Origin: Blasia pusilla
Lineage: Eukaryota; Marchantiophyta; Marchantiopsida; Blasiales
Length of the DNA: 64,000 nucleotides
Direction of reading: 5' to 3'
Assembly (NCBI GenBank): GCA_050084515.1
Contig: CM114271.1
Location: 22,010,001 to 22,074,000, forward strand
In this document: positions 24,641 through 34,711 of the stretch, piece by piece
Numbering within the stretch: the stretch's first letter is position 1
Layout of the letters: each line of letters opens with the position of its first letter
Program-made: the position numbers and the translations under genes
Notes under the pieces: model-generated
Told to the model about the DNA's origin: nothing
The model's database searches: none
What the model saw: the letters and a program-made list of their open reading frames with translations, nothing else

Positions 24641-25688
24641 ACAACCGTTTTGTGGCAGAGCCCAGAGGAGGGTGTTAGCGTGTTAGATCTCTTGGGAGGG
24701 ATTAGCACCGGATTGGCTGCAGTATTGCAGGCGGGCATACGAGTGCATCAGTACCTTTATGTGGAGAGAGATGAGACCGCGCGGCGAGTATCATTACGTC
24801 ACGTGGCGAGATTGGTCCAGAGGTATCCTGGGCTGTTTTTGGTATCTGCAGTACGGGGATATCAGCATACACTACCCGCCAAAATCTCTTTGGTGGGGCC
24901 GCAGGATCTGGATAGAGTTGGCACCATTCATTTGGTGATTGCTGGATGGTCATTTTAGGGTCATTCATCAGCTGGCCGAGGATTTGGATTGCAGGATCCG
25001 ACGTCAGGGATGTTTTGGGAGATGATGCGAGTAGAACGACACTTGCAGGAGAGTCAGACATGTTCTCCAACGTACATCTTGGAGAACGTGTCGTTGTTGG
25101 GAGACACTCGTGCACGTGTGATGACGAGTGTGTATAAGGTGAGGTCCTGGTTGGGACCTGCTGTGTTATTAGATGCGGCGAGAGTTGGATCACGTGCCCA
25201 TCGTCCACGATTGTGGTGTACGAACCTGATACCAACAGAGGTACTGAGTCGAGCATACGATGGAGTCCAGAGAGAACCACATCTCATAGTGGATGCTATT
25301 TTTGGGCTTAGGGCGTCAATCTCAGGTGGTGACACGGGATGATAGACCCCTGTTGGCCATGGCCAATAGGGTGGGGGAGTTGAGGGCAGCCTTACCTACG
25401 TTGGTGAGCTTCCCACCATCCCATGCCTTTTGTCAGGGAGGGCCAGGCATGATTTGGGATGAGGTGACCGGAGCATTGGAGGAGCCTACAGCAAATGAGC
25501 GCGAGCGCGCCATGGGTTTCGCTACCGATACTACGACGGTGCCAGGGATGACAGAGGCATCCCGAAGACAGGTGTTGGGGCAGGCAATGGACCTCAACTG
25601 TCTCACATGGATAGTCAACCTAGGTATGGCTGAGCAGAGACGGATGCGAGTGTCATCCATGCCGTCACGTCCACGAGTTGGACCATAG
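24641..25688 (+). pseudogene. Element B DNA (cytosine-5) methyltransferase domain
   Basis: This would transfer a methyl group from S-adenosylmethionine to cytosine C5. Motif order is canonical, as in DNMT3/DNMT1, not the permuted DRM order. Motif I is VLDLLGGISTG (24680); the SAM-loop acid lies in YVERDE; motif IV is at 24935-24958, where IAGW is followed by Ser-Phe-stop in place of Pro-Cys-Gln; then GHSSAGRGFGLQDP; motif VI is ENV (25082-25090); motif VIII is AHRPRLWCTNL (about 25196-25230); motifs IX-X are ERERAMGF and RRQVLGQAMDLNCLTW. A frameshift lies near 25290 and the nonsense codon at 24956. The HRxRxW-like and LGxxM-like tail suggest a DNMT3-related enzyme; the exact clade needs a tree. 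Confidence 0.88.
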
Positions 25689-25892
25689 CCTACAGGGTCT
25701 GTACAAGCATTGGTTGGGGGCGAGATGAGGAGAGATAGGCACCCATGGACTTCTTGGGACGTCGTTCGAGCAAAGAGTGTGAAGGCGGCTAGAGTAGCAC
25801 ATATTCATTTTTTGGATGTGGAGCATGGTGGAGAAGGTCAAAGTGAAGTGGCTGTTGCAGAGGTGGCTAGGGTTGCTACATAGCAACCAAAG

Positions 25893-27464
25893 ATGAAGGT
25901 TTTGTCCTCTCCGAGTGAGGTCACGATGGAGACTTGGGAGCCTGTGATAGGTCTCAAGTTGATAGGAGGAGAGCGACGGCGAGTTCATAGGTTTCTGAGA
26001 GGGCATGTCAGTTGTTTTGCCTTCAATATGAGAGACTTGGGTACGCTGAAGGGTCCCGGGATACGGATTGAGTTGGCTAGTGATACCCTGATCTTTCGTC
26101 GACCCTACAGATATTTTGATCTGGAGCGAGCCTTGATTCAGAGTAGGAGTCATGACTTGTTGGAGGTAGGACTTGTGGAGTTATCACATGGGGAGTATGC
26201 ATCTGCCACAGTCATGCCGGCGAAGAAGGATAGGTATGGCAATTGGACGGATAGGCGGATGTGTGGAGATTACCGTCCTATCAACCGACAGACGAGGTCA
26301 GATCGATACGGCATGCCTACTCCTGAGGAGATCTTTGATGCGGTAGGGCATGCAAAGATCTTCAGTACTTTAGATCTCTGTGTTGGCTATCATCAGCTTC
26401 CTATCTGGTTGGAGGACAGGGAGAAGACAACATTCTGGGGGATAGATCGGTTCCGGAGAGATTGCTTGTATTAGTGGCGGTTCTTACCATTTGGGTTGAA
26501 GAACGCGCCTGCAGAGTTTCACAGAGTGATGGATAGGATTCAGGCTGGCTTGGATTTTGTACGATGTTACATAGATGATATTCTTATCTTCAGTTCCATG
26601 GTTGAGGAGCATGAGCGACACTTGGAGGAGGTGTTTTGGCGATTGCAGTTACATGGACTGAAGTAACATCCAGGCAAGTGCAAATTCTTTCAGGAGCAGA
26701 TTGAGTACTTGGGACACACCATATACCCGAGTGGGTTAGGCGTTCAGCAGACAAAGGTAGAGGCTATTGCACAGATTCCACGCCCTACAGATGTGAGTCG
26801 AGTCCGAGCATTTCTTGGACTGGCAAACTTCTATCGACGGTATGTCAAGGGTTTTAGTGCGATCGCAAAGTCTTTGACCTTGTTGATGAGACTTGATCAG
26901 GTTTGGTTGTGGGGAGATGATCAGGAGCGAGCATTTCAGGAGCTCAAGGACTGGTTGACATCCTCACCCATTTTACAGAGACCGTTTAGGGATCGCCCAT
27001 TCCAGTTACATACGGATTGGAGCATGTTGGGTCTAGGAGCAGTGCTTACTCAGAGGGATGATGAGGAGAGGGAGTTCGTTGTGGCTTACGCGAGCCGATC
27101 AAACAACATTGCAGAGGCGAAGTACAACTCCTACGAGGGAGAGTGTTTGGCTGCAGTGTGCGCCGAGGCACATTTCAGGTGCTATTTATTCAACAACCCT
27201 TTCACACTTATCACTGATCATCAGCCGTTGAGGTGGTTGATGGAGTCCGACAAGCTTACGGAAAAGCTTGCCAGGTGGGCTCTATTACTACATGAGTATG
27301 AGTTTGAGGTGGTTCATAGGCCAAGTCGGCTGAACCAGGATGCGGATGGGTTGAGTCGTAACCGATGTCCAAGTAGAGAGACGACCTTGGAGCTCGATGG
27401 CACGGAGAGAGTGATGAGGAGATGGTGCCCGGTTGGCATGCATCTGCCTATCTTTGTTGGTTGA
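25893..27464 (+). pseudogene. Element B reverse transcriptase and RNase H
   Basis: This copies element RNA to cDNA and degrades the RNA strand. RT motifs are RMCGDYRPINRQT, FSTLDLCVGYHQL, FLPFGLKNAPAEF, the catalytic YIDD (26568-26579) and YLGHTI. The thumb has RVRAFLGLANFYRRYVKGF. RNase H follows with LHTDWSMLGLGAVL, YNSYEGECLAAV and TDHQPLRWL, then the connection HRPSRLNQDADGLSR. Stops at 26472 (TAG) and 26663 (TAA) interrupt an otherwise continuous frame. The Gly-Leu-Lys-Asn-Ala-Pro form and the downstream integrase place it in Ty3/gypsy. Confidence 0.95.
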
Positions 27465-28656
27465 CTATGGCAGGTCAGCCACAGGTGATGACTCCTGTGG
27501 TAGGGTTGGATGATGAGTCTTTCGATCCGGAGGTTAGTGAGGAGGCGACAGTTGGTCGTGATATCCATGACGATGTGGAGGTTGTGGAGTTCTTGCGCAC
27601 AGGCGTCATAGCGAGTACAGTGAGTGCTAGGGAGCGGGATCGGATCCTACAGAGAGCCAAGAGGTTCACGTGGGAGGGGACTCACATTTTGCGGGTATGG
27701 GGAGATGGTAGGATATGAGTGGTACCTCATCCTTTCCAACGAGCACGTGTAGTGCGACATGCCCATGAGGAGTTGGGACATTTTGGAGTAAAGCGAACTT
27801 ACAGCTTACTCCAGGTTCAGTATTGGTGGCGCGGCATACATACTGGGGTACAGCAATTTGTGGCTAGATGTATGGTATGTGATAGAGTGCAAGCATCCTT
27901 CAATGCTCCCACTCCACAGTTACATCCTTTGCCGATTATGGGTTTAGGTTATCGGTGGAGTTTAAACTTTGCGGGACCTTTGCCATTGACGAGGCGTCAT
28001 CATATGTACGTGTTGGTCATGGTGGAGCATTTTTCCAAGTGGATAGAGTTGGTGGCACTACCAGACAACGCGAGTGAGGGAACAGCTTATGCATTTCTAG
28101 ATCGTGTGCTTAGTCACTTTGGCGCACCGGCGGAGGTGTTGACTAACCAGGGTACCGAGTTCAGGGGAGAGTTTCAGGCCTTCGTGATCAGGCGCTGATA
28201 GATCACCGCACCACGTCCACAAATCATCTTAAGACGGATGGGTTGGCGGAGAGAATGGTACAGACGGTGAAGAGAGGATTGCGCAAGTATGGCTTGCAGC
28301 GGGGACAGTTGAGGGAGTGGGACCTACACTTGCCATGGTTGGCTATAGGTTATCGCTTTAGTCGGCAAGCATCCTTGGCGTCATTTTCACTGTACTTTTT
28401 GCTCTTTGGGAGAGAGCGAGATTTAACTGCAGCGATTCGACTTGACATGGCGGAGGTGTTAGATCTTGATGATCGAGATGTGTGGGTACAACCATGTTCT
28501 CAGAGGGCGGAGGTTTTTCGTAGAGTTATGCATATGGCCTTTGAGAACTTAGCTATTGCCCAGCATAGAGATACATTAAGGTACGCTACCATTCGTGAAG
28601 GAGGTTATCGTCCAGGGATTAGGAGGTTTTATCTTGGAGATTACGTATATTTATAG
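27465..28656 (+). pseudogene. Element B integrase
   Basis: This inserts cDNA into the chromosome. The N-terminal HHCC zinc domain reads RHAHEELGHFGVKR to CMVCDRVQ. In the DDE core, both aspartates are now Asn: LNFAGPLP (Asn codon 27965-27967) and LTNQGTEF (28145-28147); the glutamate survives in GLAERMVQTVKRG. A TGA at 27716 and a frameshift near 28185 break the frame. The C-terminal part runs to YRPGIRRFYLGDYVYL, followed by two adjacent TAG codons (28654-28659) and then the PHD-containing tail. Confidence 0.9.
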
Positions 28657-28659
28657 TAG

Positions 28660-29001
28660 GTGGCACCCACGACGCTAGATGTCACTGCAGGGCGCACGAT
28701 CATACGTGTGCGCGAGGTATTACCGACCGGAGTCCTCATGTTGGAGAGACGGGATGGTATGGTTTGGAAGGATCATGTGCACAATTGTGCGCCATGTCAT
28801 CTTCCGAACGTAGATGGGACAGTGGATCCGAGCTTGGCAGTGGTACCTGCAGGCTTGAGGTGTATGTTGTGCGGATCTGCGAGGGGTGCAGCCACCATAT
28901 TGGTATGTGATGGTTGTTCTCGAGGGTGGCATATGTCATGTCTGACCCCCCCTCTTGATGTGGTTCCCACGGGACGATGGATGTGTCCGAGATGTGTATA
29001 G
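28660..29001 (+). CDS. Element B C-terminal tail with PHD finger
   Basis: This is the last part of the polyprotein, in frame with the integrase except for two TAG codons. It starts with a strand-rich segment (RTIIRVREVLPTG) like a GPY/F-type integrase tail, then a complete C4-H-C3 PHD finger at 28861-28998: CMLC, LVCDGC, GWHMSC, LTPPL, GRWMCPRC, with normal spacing. PHD fingers commonly bind histone H3 tails, modified or not. Many plant gypsy elements use a chromodomain at this position, so a role in choosing integration sites is a reasonable inference. The finger itself has no stop or missing ligand. Confidence 0.88.
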   Translation: MAPTTLDVTAGRTIIRVREVLPTGVLMLERRDGMVWKDHVHNCAPCHLPNVDGTVDPSLAVVPAGLRCMLCGSARGAATILVCDGCSRGWHMSCLTPPLDVVPTGRWMCPRCV

Positions 29002-29082
29002 GGTAGTAGGTCATGTCAGAGAGATGTGATATTTTCTATCTAGAGTTGGGGGGATCCAATTGCCAACTAGGGGGGCGGTTTT

Positions 29083-29215
29083 GTGATCTCCATGTATATG
29101 TATGAGTTGATTTTTGTACATGTATGGATCGACCCGTGTGTGGGGAAGATCAATGTTATGTGGTGTAGATGTGACTAGCGATGTATGTTGTGTAGCAATA
29201 TGTATGCGCACGACA
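29083..29215 (+). repeat. Segment X, copy 1 (LTR-related)
   Basis: It runs from GTGATCTCCATGTATATG to GCGCACGACA and is nearly repeated at 29679-29813 (X2), with a relative on the minus strand at 54003-54120. It sits between the pol stop codon and the 3' LTR, just after G-rich tracts (29046-29054, 29069-29078) that look like a polypurine tract. Confidence 0.8.
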
Positions 29216-29226
29216 GCTCTCACATC

Positions 29227-29813
29227 TGAGTAGCCTATAGGCTGAGATCTATTGTGGATAGGGTGTAGGAGCCAGCGGACTATCTTGAGTGTAACTTTGT
29301 CCCACTGTGTCGGATGAGGTTGAGGATAGGTCCATTGTGCCACGAACGTTGTTTCTCATAACTTTAATGTTGAGGTCTTCCACAGCCGGGTGACTTGTTG
29401 ACCAGGTCTCCCGCCCCTAGTAACCTGTGCACGCACGTTACCAAGGGGAGGGCTATTTTTAGGGGAAGAGCCTTTTGGCTCTTCCCAACCCTATATAAGA
29501 GAGGAAGATGGCTTTCTTAAGCCATCTTTCTCATGTTGGGCAGTTGGAGCACCTCCCTTGTATGTGTGTGAGATAGGACTAGGATGCTAACGTCCGGATT
29601 CCTTGACAGCACAGGGTGGACGAGACTCGATATGTCGATGTAGATTGAGGAGTGGAGTTTTAGGCCGGGTGTGCCGTTGTGGGATCTCCATGTATATGTA
29701 TGAGTTGATTTTTGTACATGTGTGGATCGACCCATGTGTGGGGAAGATCGGTGTTATGTGGTGTAGATGTGACCAGCGATGTATGTTGTGTAGCGATATG
29801 TATGCGCACGACA
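29227..29813 (+). repeat. Element B 3' LTR
   Basis: It is 587 bp, TGAGTAGCC to GCACGACA. It contains the TATA box (29492-29499) and the same hairpin as the 5' LTR, with the stem conserved. The last ~135 bp are segment X copy 2. The element A gag sequence resumes after ACATC (29814-29818). Confidence 0.85.
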
Positions 29814-29818
29814 ACATC

Positions 29819-30957
29819 GAAGGAAAACCATACCAGCAAAGCACCTTCCCCAGCGGTCGGAAAGTCCAGTAAAGGGGACAGCGAGGAAGGCAGGCAAGTC
29901 TGCCATTGAAGAGCTTAGTAAACAAATGGTGAAATTGAAGGTACATCTGGCGGCCCAGAAGGATCCCAGAAGACGACCAGGTCTGATGAGGCCCAACATC
30001 TGGTGCAATATCTGCTACGGAACCCAAGGGCATACTGCTCAAGAATGTCATACTCAGAGAGATTTACATTGGATCCAAGAAGATCCAACTACACAAGAAG
30101 GGTGGTATGAACCCGAACAGTGAGAAGGGTGTTATGCAATCCAAGCTATGCCATCGCCTAATCCCGGACAAAGTTGGATCACCCGATATGTGCCTCCGGA
30201 ATACGGGGATTAGAGACCCCTAAGACAGATTATGGGCGCGGCAGCCTTCACGCCACCCATAAAAAGGAATTGTTGTTATAAGTGCGGAGCAGCTGACCAT
30301 TGGGCTAATAATTGCCCAAATCCAAAGCGGCCAGTAGGACTCAATCCATTGTGCAGAAATTGCAAAAAGGGCGGGCACACTGCAGTGGAATGCCCGGAGC
30401 CCAAGGTCCCACGGTTGTTGGTAAAGTATGTCAATACCCCAGCAGCCCAACCAGAGTCCAAGAATGACGTAAATGTGCAACTCGTCCGAGTGGAAGAGTT
30501 AGGGTCCCCCAGGACAAGGCGAGTGAGTCACTATCAGGGAGGAGGACTGCGACAGAACGGCGGCCGAAGAATCATCAAACTGGCCCAAGGAGCTCCAAAA
30601 CACCGTTCTTACTGTCACCACGAGGTCCAAGAACCAGACCGCTGGGACCCCAAGGCAAGGAAAGGTGCTTCGTCTTCGCGCGAAGCTAAAGACCCCAAGA
30701 CCAAAAGTGTCGACGACTTCCGCGGCGGGAAGGCCATCCTAAAAGGCGATGTTGACCCGGCCTTCAATCAAAGTCACCCTAAGTACTTCCATCAAGATAT
30801 CGAGGACCAGGTTTGGGCTCAAGTGCGCCAGGACCAAGGGCCAGAAGGGAGGCAGACCACAGAGAAGGCGAGAACCAGAATGATTCCGGCAGTACAAGCC
30901 ATCGTGACGTCACCTCTGGTCTTGGAAGCCTATGACTTACTCATGGACTTGACATAA
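29819..30957 (+). pseudogene. Element A nucleocapsid (three zinc knuckles)
   Basis: This continues element A gag after the nested insertion. A helix-prone IEELSKQMVKLKVHL stretch precedes the first CCHC knuckle, CNICYGTQGHTAQEC. Two more follow: CYKCGAADHWANNC and CRNCKKGGHTAVEC. A basic, lysine/arginine-rich tail leads toward the protease. Stop codons near 30120 and a frame change before 30232 interrupt it. Confidence 0.85.
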
Positions 30958-30990
30958 ACCCTGGCCAATATAACCCTGCTGCAATTATTA

Positions 30991-31443
30991 ATGGATAACC
31001 CTGTGTACGGCAAAATTTTGCAGCAGTGGAAGATAAGCCGCAGAAAACCCAAGAAGTCTGCAAAGAATCTACCAGTAGTGGATCTGTTCTGTATCAAAGT
31101 GGAAGATTTGGGAGCCCCAGAGGTAGAAGTGGAGATTGAGGGACACACCATTAAGAAGGTCCCCATTGACTTGGGAAGTGGAATTAACATAATGACGGAA
31201 CAGACGGCCCAAGCACTAGGATACACGGAGTACGAGCCCACCGACAAGTATCTACGGTTCGTGGATCAGTCCCGGAAGCGACCCCTCGGACAACTCACTC
31301 AGATCCTGACCATGCTCGGCGAAGTGCTATTTCTGTTGGACTACTTAGTGTTGCAGCCCTTAACAACCACTGACTATCCTTTGCTTATTGGAAGAACCTG
31401 GCTCTACGGTGCGAGAGTGACTACGGACTGGAAAAGGAGATGA
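30991..31443 (+). pseudogene. Element A aspartic protease
   Basis: The retropepsin-like fold is visible: VPIDLGSGINIMTEQTAQAL holds the catalytic Asp, the flap follows at RFVDQSRKRPLGQL, and the terminal strand is YPLLIGRTWLYG. The length of about 150 residues is typical. A TGA at 31441 separates it from the reverse transcriptase; the downstream coding sequence stays open for about 900 bases. Confidence 0.85.
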
Positions 31444-31488
31444 TTCACGTTTCAAGCTCCGGACCAGATCTCAAAGCGACTCATCAAG

Positions 31489-33240
31489 TTGTCGTGGAAA
31501 TCACGACCACCCCAAGGAGAAACACCACCAATTGATGAAGGCTATACGTCAGATCAAGAGCGGACTATAGCTACGGAGTCCTCGTATAATGTGTATTATT
31601 TAGAATGTTACGAAGAGGAAGAGAAGCTGGGTCATAGCACATTCCACTTCACAGAAAATATGGTTCAAGAAAAAGACTACATAGAGGTCTTAATTACATG
31701 TCATAAGTCTCTACGCCTCTTGGCGGATTTGTCTCCAACCGAACTCATTAAGTACAAAAGGTCATTGTTTGAGTATTTGGATGTGTTTGCGTACTCCATG
31801 GATGAAATGACATGCATTCCAGCATGGTATGGTGAACACCGAATTGATCTAAAAGAAGGTGCGGTCTCGATACGGATGAGGCAATATCGTCTCGACCCAA
31901 AGTACTCGTTGTTAGTCAAGGACGAAATCGACCAGCGTCTCGAAGCAGGAATAATTTATCCTGTGTTAAGTAGCGAGTGGGTGTCGCCCACTGCAATTGT
32001 ACCCAAAAAACAAACGGGAAAAATCAGAGTGTGCCAGGATTATCGGAAATTGAATTCGACCACCTTAAAGGACCATCACCCCCTACCTTTCACTGACAGT
32101 ATTTTGGACAAAGTCGCCGGCCACGAGTGTTATACCTTCTTGGATGGATACTCGGGTTATAACCAGGTATCCATAGGAGAAAAAGATCGGCCCCTCACAA
32201 CTTTCACGACGGACTGGGGAACTTTCGTGTATCGTGTGATGCCCTTTGGGTTGTGCAATGCGCCGGCCACCTTCCAATGGTTGATGATCTCCATCTTCCA
32301 AGAGTATCTGCGGAAGTTTGTTGAAATTTTCCTGGACGACTTTTGTATCTTCAGTATCGAATCCAAACACTTGGAAAAATTAGAATAAACCCTTGCTCGT
32401 TGTCGCGAAGTGCATTTGTCCGTCCATCCGGAAAAATCGTATATTGCCATGAAACAAGGGATTTTGTTGGGGCACAGAGTGTCGGCTCAAGGAATTGAAG
32501 TTGACAAGGCCAAGGTGGATATTATTGTCATATTAGAACCACCCACAAATCTTCGAGAATTGAGAGGATTCTTGGGACACGTCGGATATTACCAACGGTT
32601 TATTAGGGTTTATGCCGTAAAAGCAGGAGCCCTTACCGCGTTACTTAAAAAAACTACCGAATGGGAGTGGACTCCACCCTGCCAAGCGGCATTTGACGCC
32701 TTAAAGGGAGCACTACAAAAGGCTCCTGTACTTCGGTCCCCTAAGTGGACCAAACCCTTCCACTTATATGTGGACACATCCTCGTTTGCCATTGGAGTGG
32801 TGCTCAACCAACTGGATGAGAACAAACATGATTTCCCGGTTTACTGTGCAAGCCAGCAACTGTCTTCAGCGGAACAGAAATATACAATTACCGAACGAGA
32901 AGCGTTAGGCATGGTCTTCTCGTGCAAAAAGTTCCGTCACTATTTATTAGGGTACGAGTTTGTCTTCCATGTAGATCATTTCGCGCTCCGACCATTAATG
33001 GTTAAGGCGGACCTGTCAGGTCGCATTGCACGATGGATCCTGTTACTCCAAGAATTCACATTTTATGTCATTACCCGTGCCGGCAAGTTTCATACCAACG
33101 CGGATTTTCTTTCTCGGTTGAGGATGATGAAGGCGGACCTCACACAATCCGTGGATGACACCTTTCCCGATGAAGACCTATTCCTGATAACGGAGGACCG
33201 TTGTGCCAATCCTTTTATGAAGATATTTTGCGTTTCTTAA
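31489..33240 (+). pseudogene. Element A reverse transcriptase and RNase H
   Basis: RT motifs appear in order: SPTAIVPKKQTGKIRVCQDY, YTFLDGYSGYNQVSI, VMPFGLCNAPATFQ and catalytic FLDD (32329-32340). The TAA at 32386 interrupts the thumb, which resumes at HPEKSYIAMKQGILLGHRVS and RELRGFLGHVGYYQRFI. RNase H follows with LYVDTSSFAIGVVL, YTITEREALGMVFSCKKFRH and HVDHFALRPLM, and the connection ends HTNADFLSR. Only one internal stop makes this the best-preserved pol region of the nest. Confidence 0.95.
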
Positions 33241-34597
33241 TTACTTTGCGACTTCCCGCCCCTATGACAACGGAGGAACGAGCAGTCTTTTTACATATGA
33301 TAGGACCATATGAGATATATCAGGGGATACTATTCAAATTAGGTGCGGATGAAGAGTATCGGCGATGCTTGGAAGTAGAAGAAATCCCCCACGTCATCAG
33401 AGCCATGCATGCGGCTGATTCTGGTGGACACTACGCTGTAAAAAATACCGTTAAGAAAATATTGGCCGCACGTTATTGGTGGCCAACTATGTACCAAGAT
33501 GTAGGTTACTTTATCCAAAGTTGTGATGCATGCCAAAGAGCAGGTCGACCAACGGCTACCTCAAGGTGGCCTTTGATACCCATCATGCCGCTAGCGCCAT
33601 TTGAAAAATGGGGTATTGACTTTGTGGGCCCCATTTCCCCCGCTACTCGCCACACAAGGCAAAAATATATTTTGATAGCTACCGACTATTGTACCAAGAT
33701 GATGGTGGAGGTGGTGGCCACGCGCAAAGATGATAGTGGGGCTGTGGCCAAATTTTTATACGAAATGATTATCACTCGGTATGGCTTCCCGTTGGAATTA
33801 GTAAGCGATCGAGGCACCCATTTTCTGAACCAAACTATTTAGTCCTTAACGTCACACTTTCTCATTAAGCATCGAAAGACCATGCCCTATAACCCTAAAG
33901 CCAACGGGTTGACTGAAAAAATCTAACGGCCTGATCTGCCGGATATTGAAATCGATTGATGGTAACGTATTCCTATGATTGGGACATGAAAATTTCCGCG
34001 GCATTGTGGGCATACCGAATAGCCGAGAAGGTTACTACAAAGTATACCCTGTTCTTCCTGACTTATGGCGTTCATCCCTTAACACCTATTGAATGGGCTT
34101 TGCCCACTTATCGAGTGTTGGAAGGAACAAGAACGGAGGCAGTCGGTGAGGTTTTACAAGGAAGGAATGAGACCTTAGTTGCGTTGGAGGAAGCACGCAC
34201 GTTGGCTTTACGCCACACCAAACATGTGCAAAATGAACGCAAGCAACGATACGATCGACATCTCCGGCCGCAATCTATAAGCATTGGAGATCTGGTGCTG
34301 TTGTATGATAACCGTTGGCTAAAGTTCCCCAGAAAGTTAAAATTAAATTGGATGGGACCCTACCGGGTATTGGCCATCTATGATAACGGATCACTACAGT
34401 TGGGGACCTTACAGGGCAAATCCCTGCCCACTCATGTCAATGGGATGCATGTTCGGCGGTATCATGAGCCTCAACCCTACCGGAGGGAAGGGGGTGAGCG
34501 ACTGCTTGAAGCTTTGCAAAAGGGCAAAGCGCCAGGATACTGGAACTTCACAGAAGCGCGATGTATGGGAGCTTTGCAGAAGCGCGAGAGTTTATGA
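33201..34597 (+). pseudogene. Element A integrase with GPY/F-type tail
   Basis: The HHCC domain has MHAADSGGHYAVKN and CDACQRAG. The DDE core keeps Asp in GIDFVGP and SDRGTHF and the Glu in NGLTEK. The tail carries IGDLVLLYDNRWLKFPRKL and WMGPYRVLAIYDNGSLQL, a GPY/F-type module. There is no chromodomain. A TAG at 33840 and a frame break around 33920-33960 disable it. It overlaps the end of the RNase H frame by 40 bases in another frame. Confidence 0.93.
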
Positions 34598-34659
34598 GCT
34601 TCGCAAAAGAGCGAAGCGCCAAACTGACTGTTGCAGTCCCGGCGCCAAGGCTAGAGCAC

Positions 34660-34711
34660 GCATAACGCTGGGACTATATAAGCGTCCCTACTTAATCGGA
34701 CGGGTATTTTC
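34660..34711 (+). promoter_or_regulatory. Possible internal promoter ahead of the extra ORF of element A
   Basis: A TATA box, TATATAAG (34675-34682), lies 30 bases before the first ATG (34712) of the extra ORF, in a GC-richer patch after the integrase stop. It resembles a core promoter inside the element; no transcript evidence is available. Confidence 0.4.

Larger units (their letters stand above)
20252..29813 (+). mobile_element. Element B: Ty3/gypsy retrotransposon carrying a DNA methyltransferase and a PHD finger
   Basis: In order the 9.56-kb element holds an LTR, a GC-rich leader, gag with two zinc knuckles, protease, a cytosine-5 DNA methyltransferase domain, reverse transcriptase, RNase H, integrase, a PHD finger and an LTR. 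All coding parts are on the plus strand. Outer ends are set by TG...CA termini and the ACATC duplication. The two LTR copies differ at about 34 of 420 positions by my count, so it is older than the copia element. At least ten in-frame stops plus frameshifts make it non-autonomous. Remnant B2 has the same protease-methyltransferase order, so the methyltransferase belongs to the family. Confidence 0.9.

Noticed and set aside
24641-25688. A host DNA methyltransferase gene hit by a retrotransposon
   Set aside because: It has no introns or separate start, lies on the same strand between protease and RT, and the independent copy B2 has the same protease-methyltransferase arrangement.
28861-28998. 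PHD finger as a chance cysteine-rich frame
   Set aside because: All eight zinc ligands occur with correct spacing, together with the usual LTPPL and W-x-C-P-x-C features, in frame with the integrase tail.
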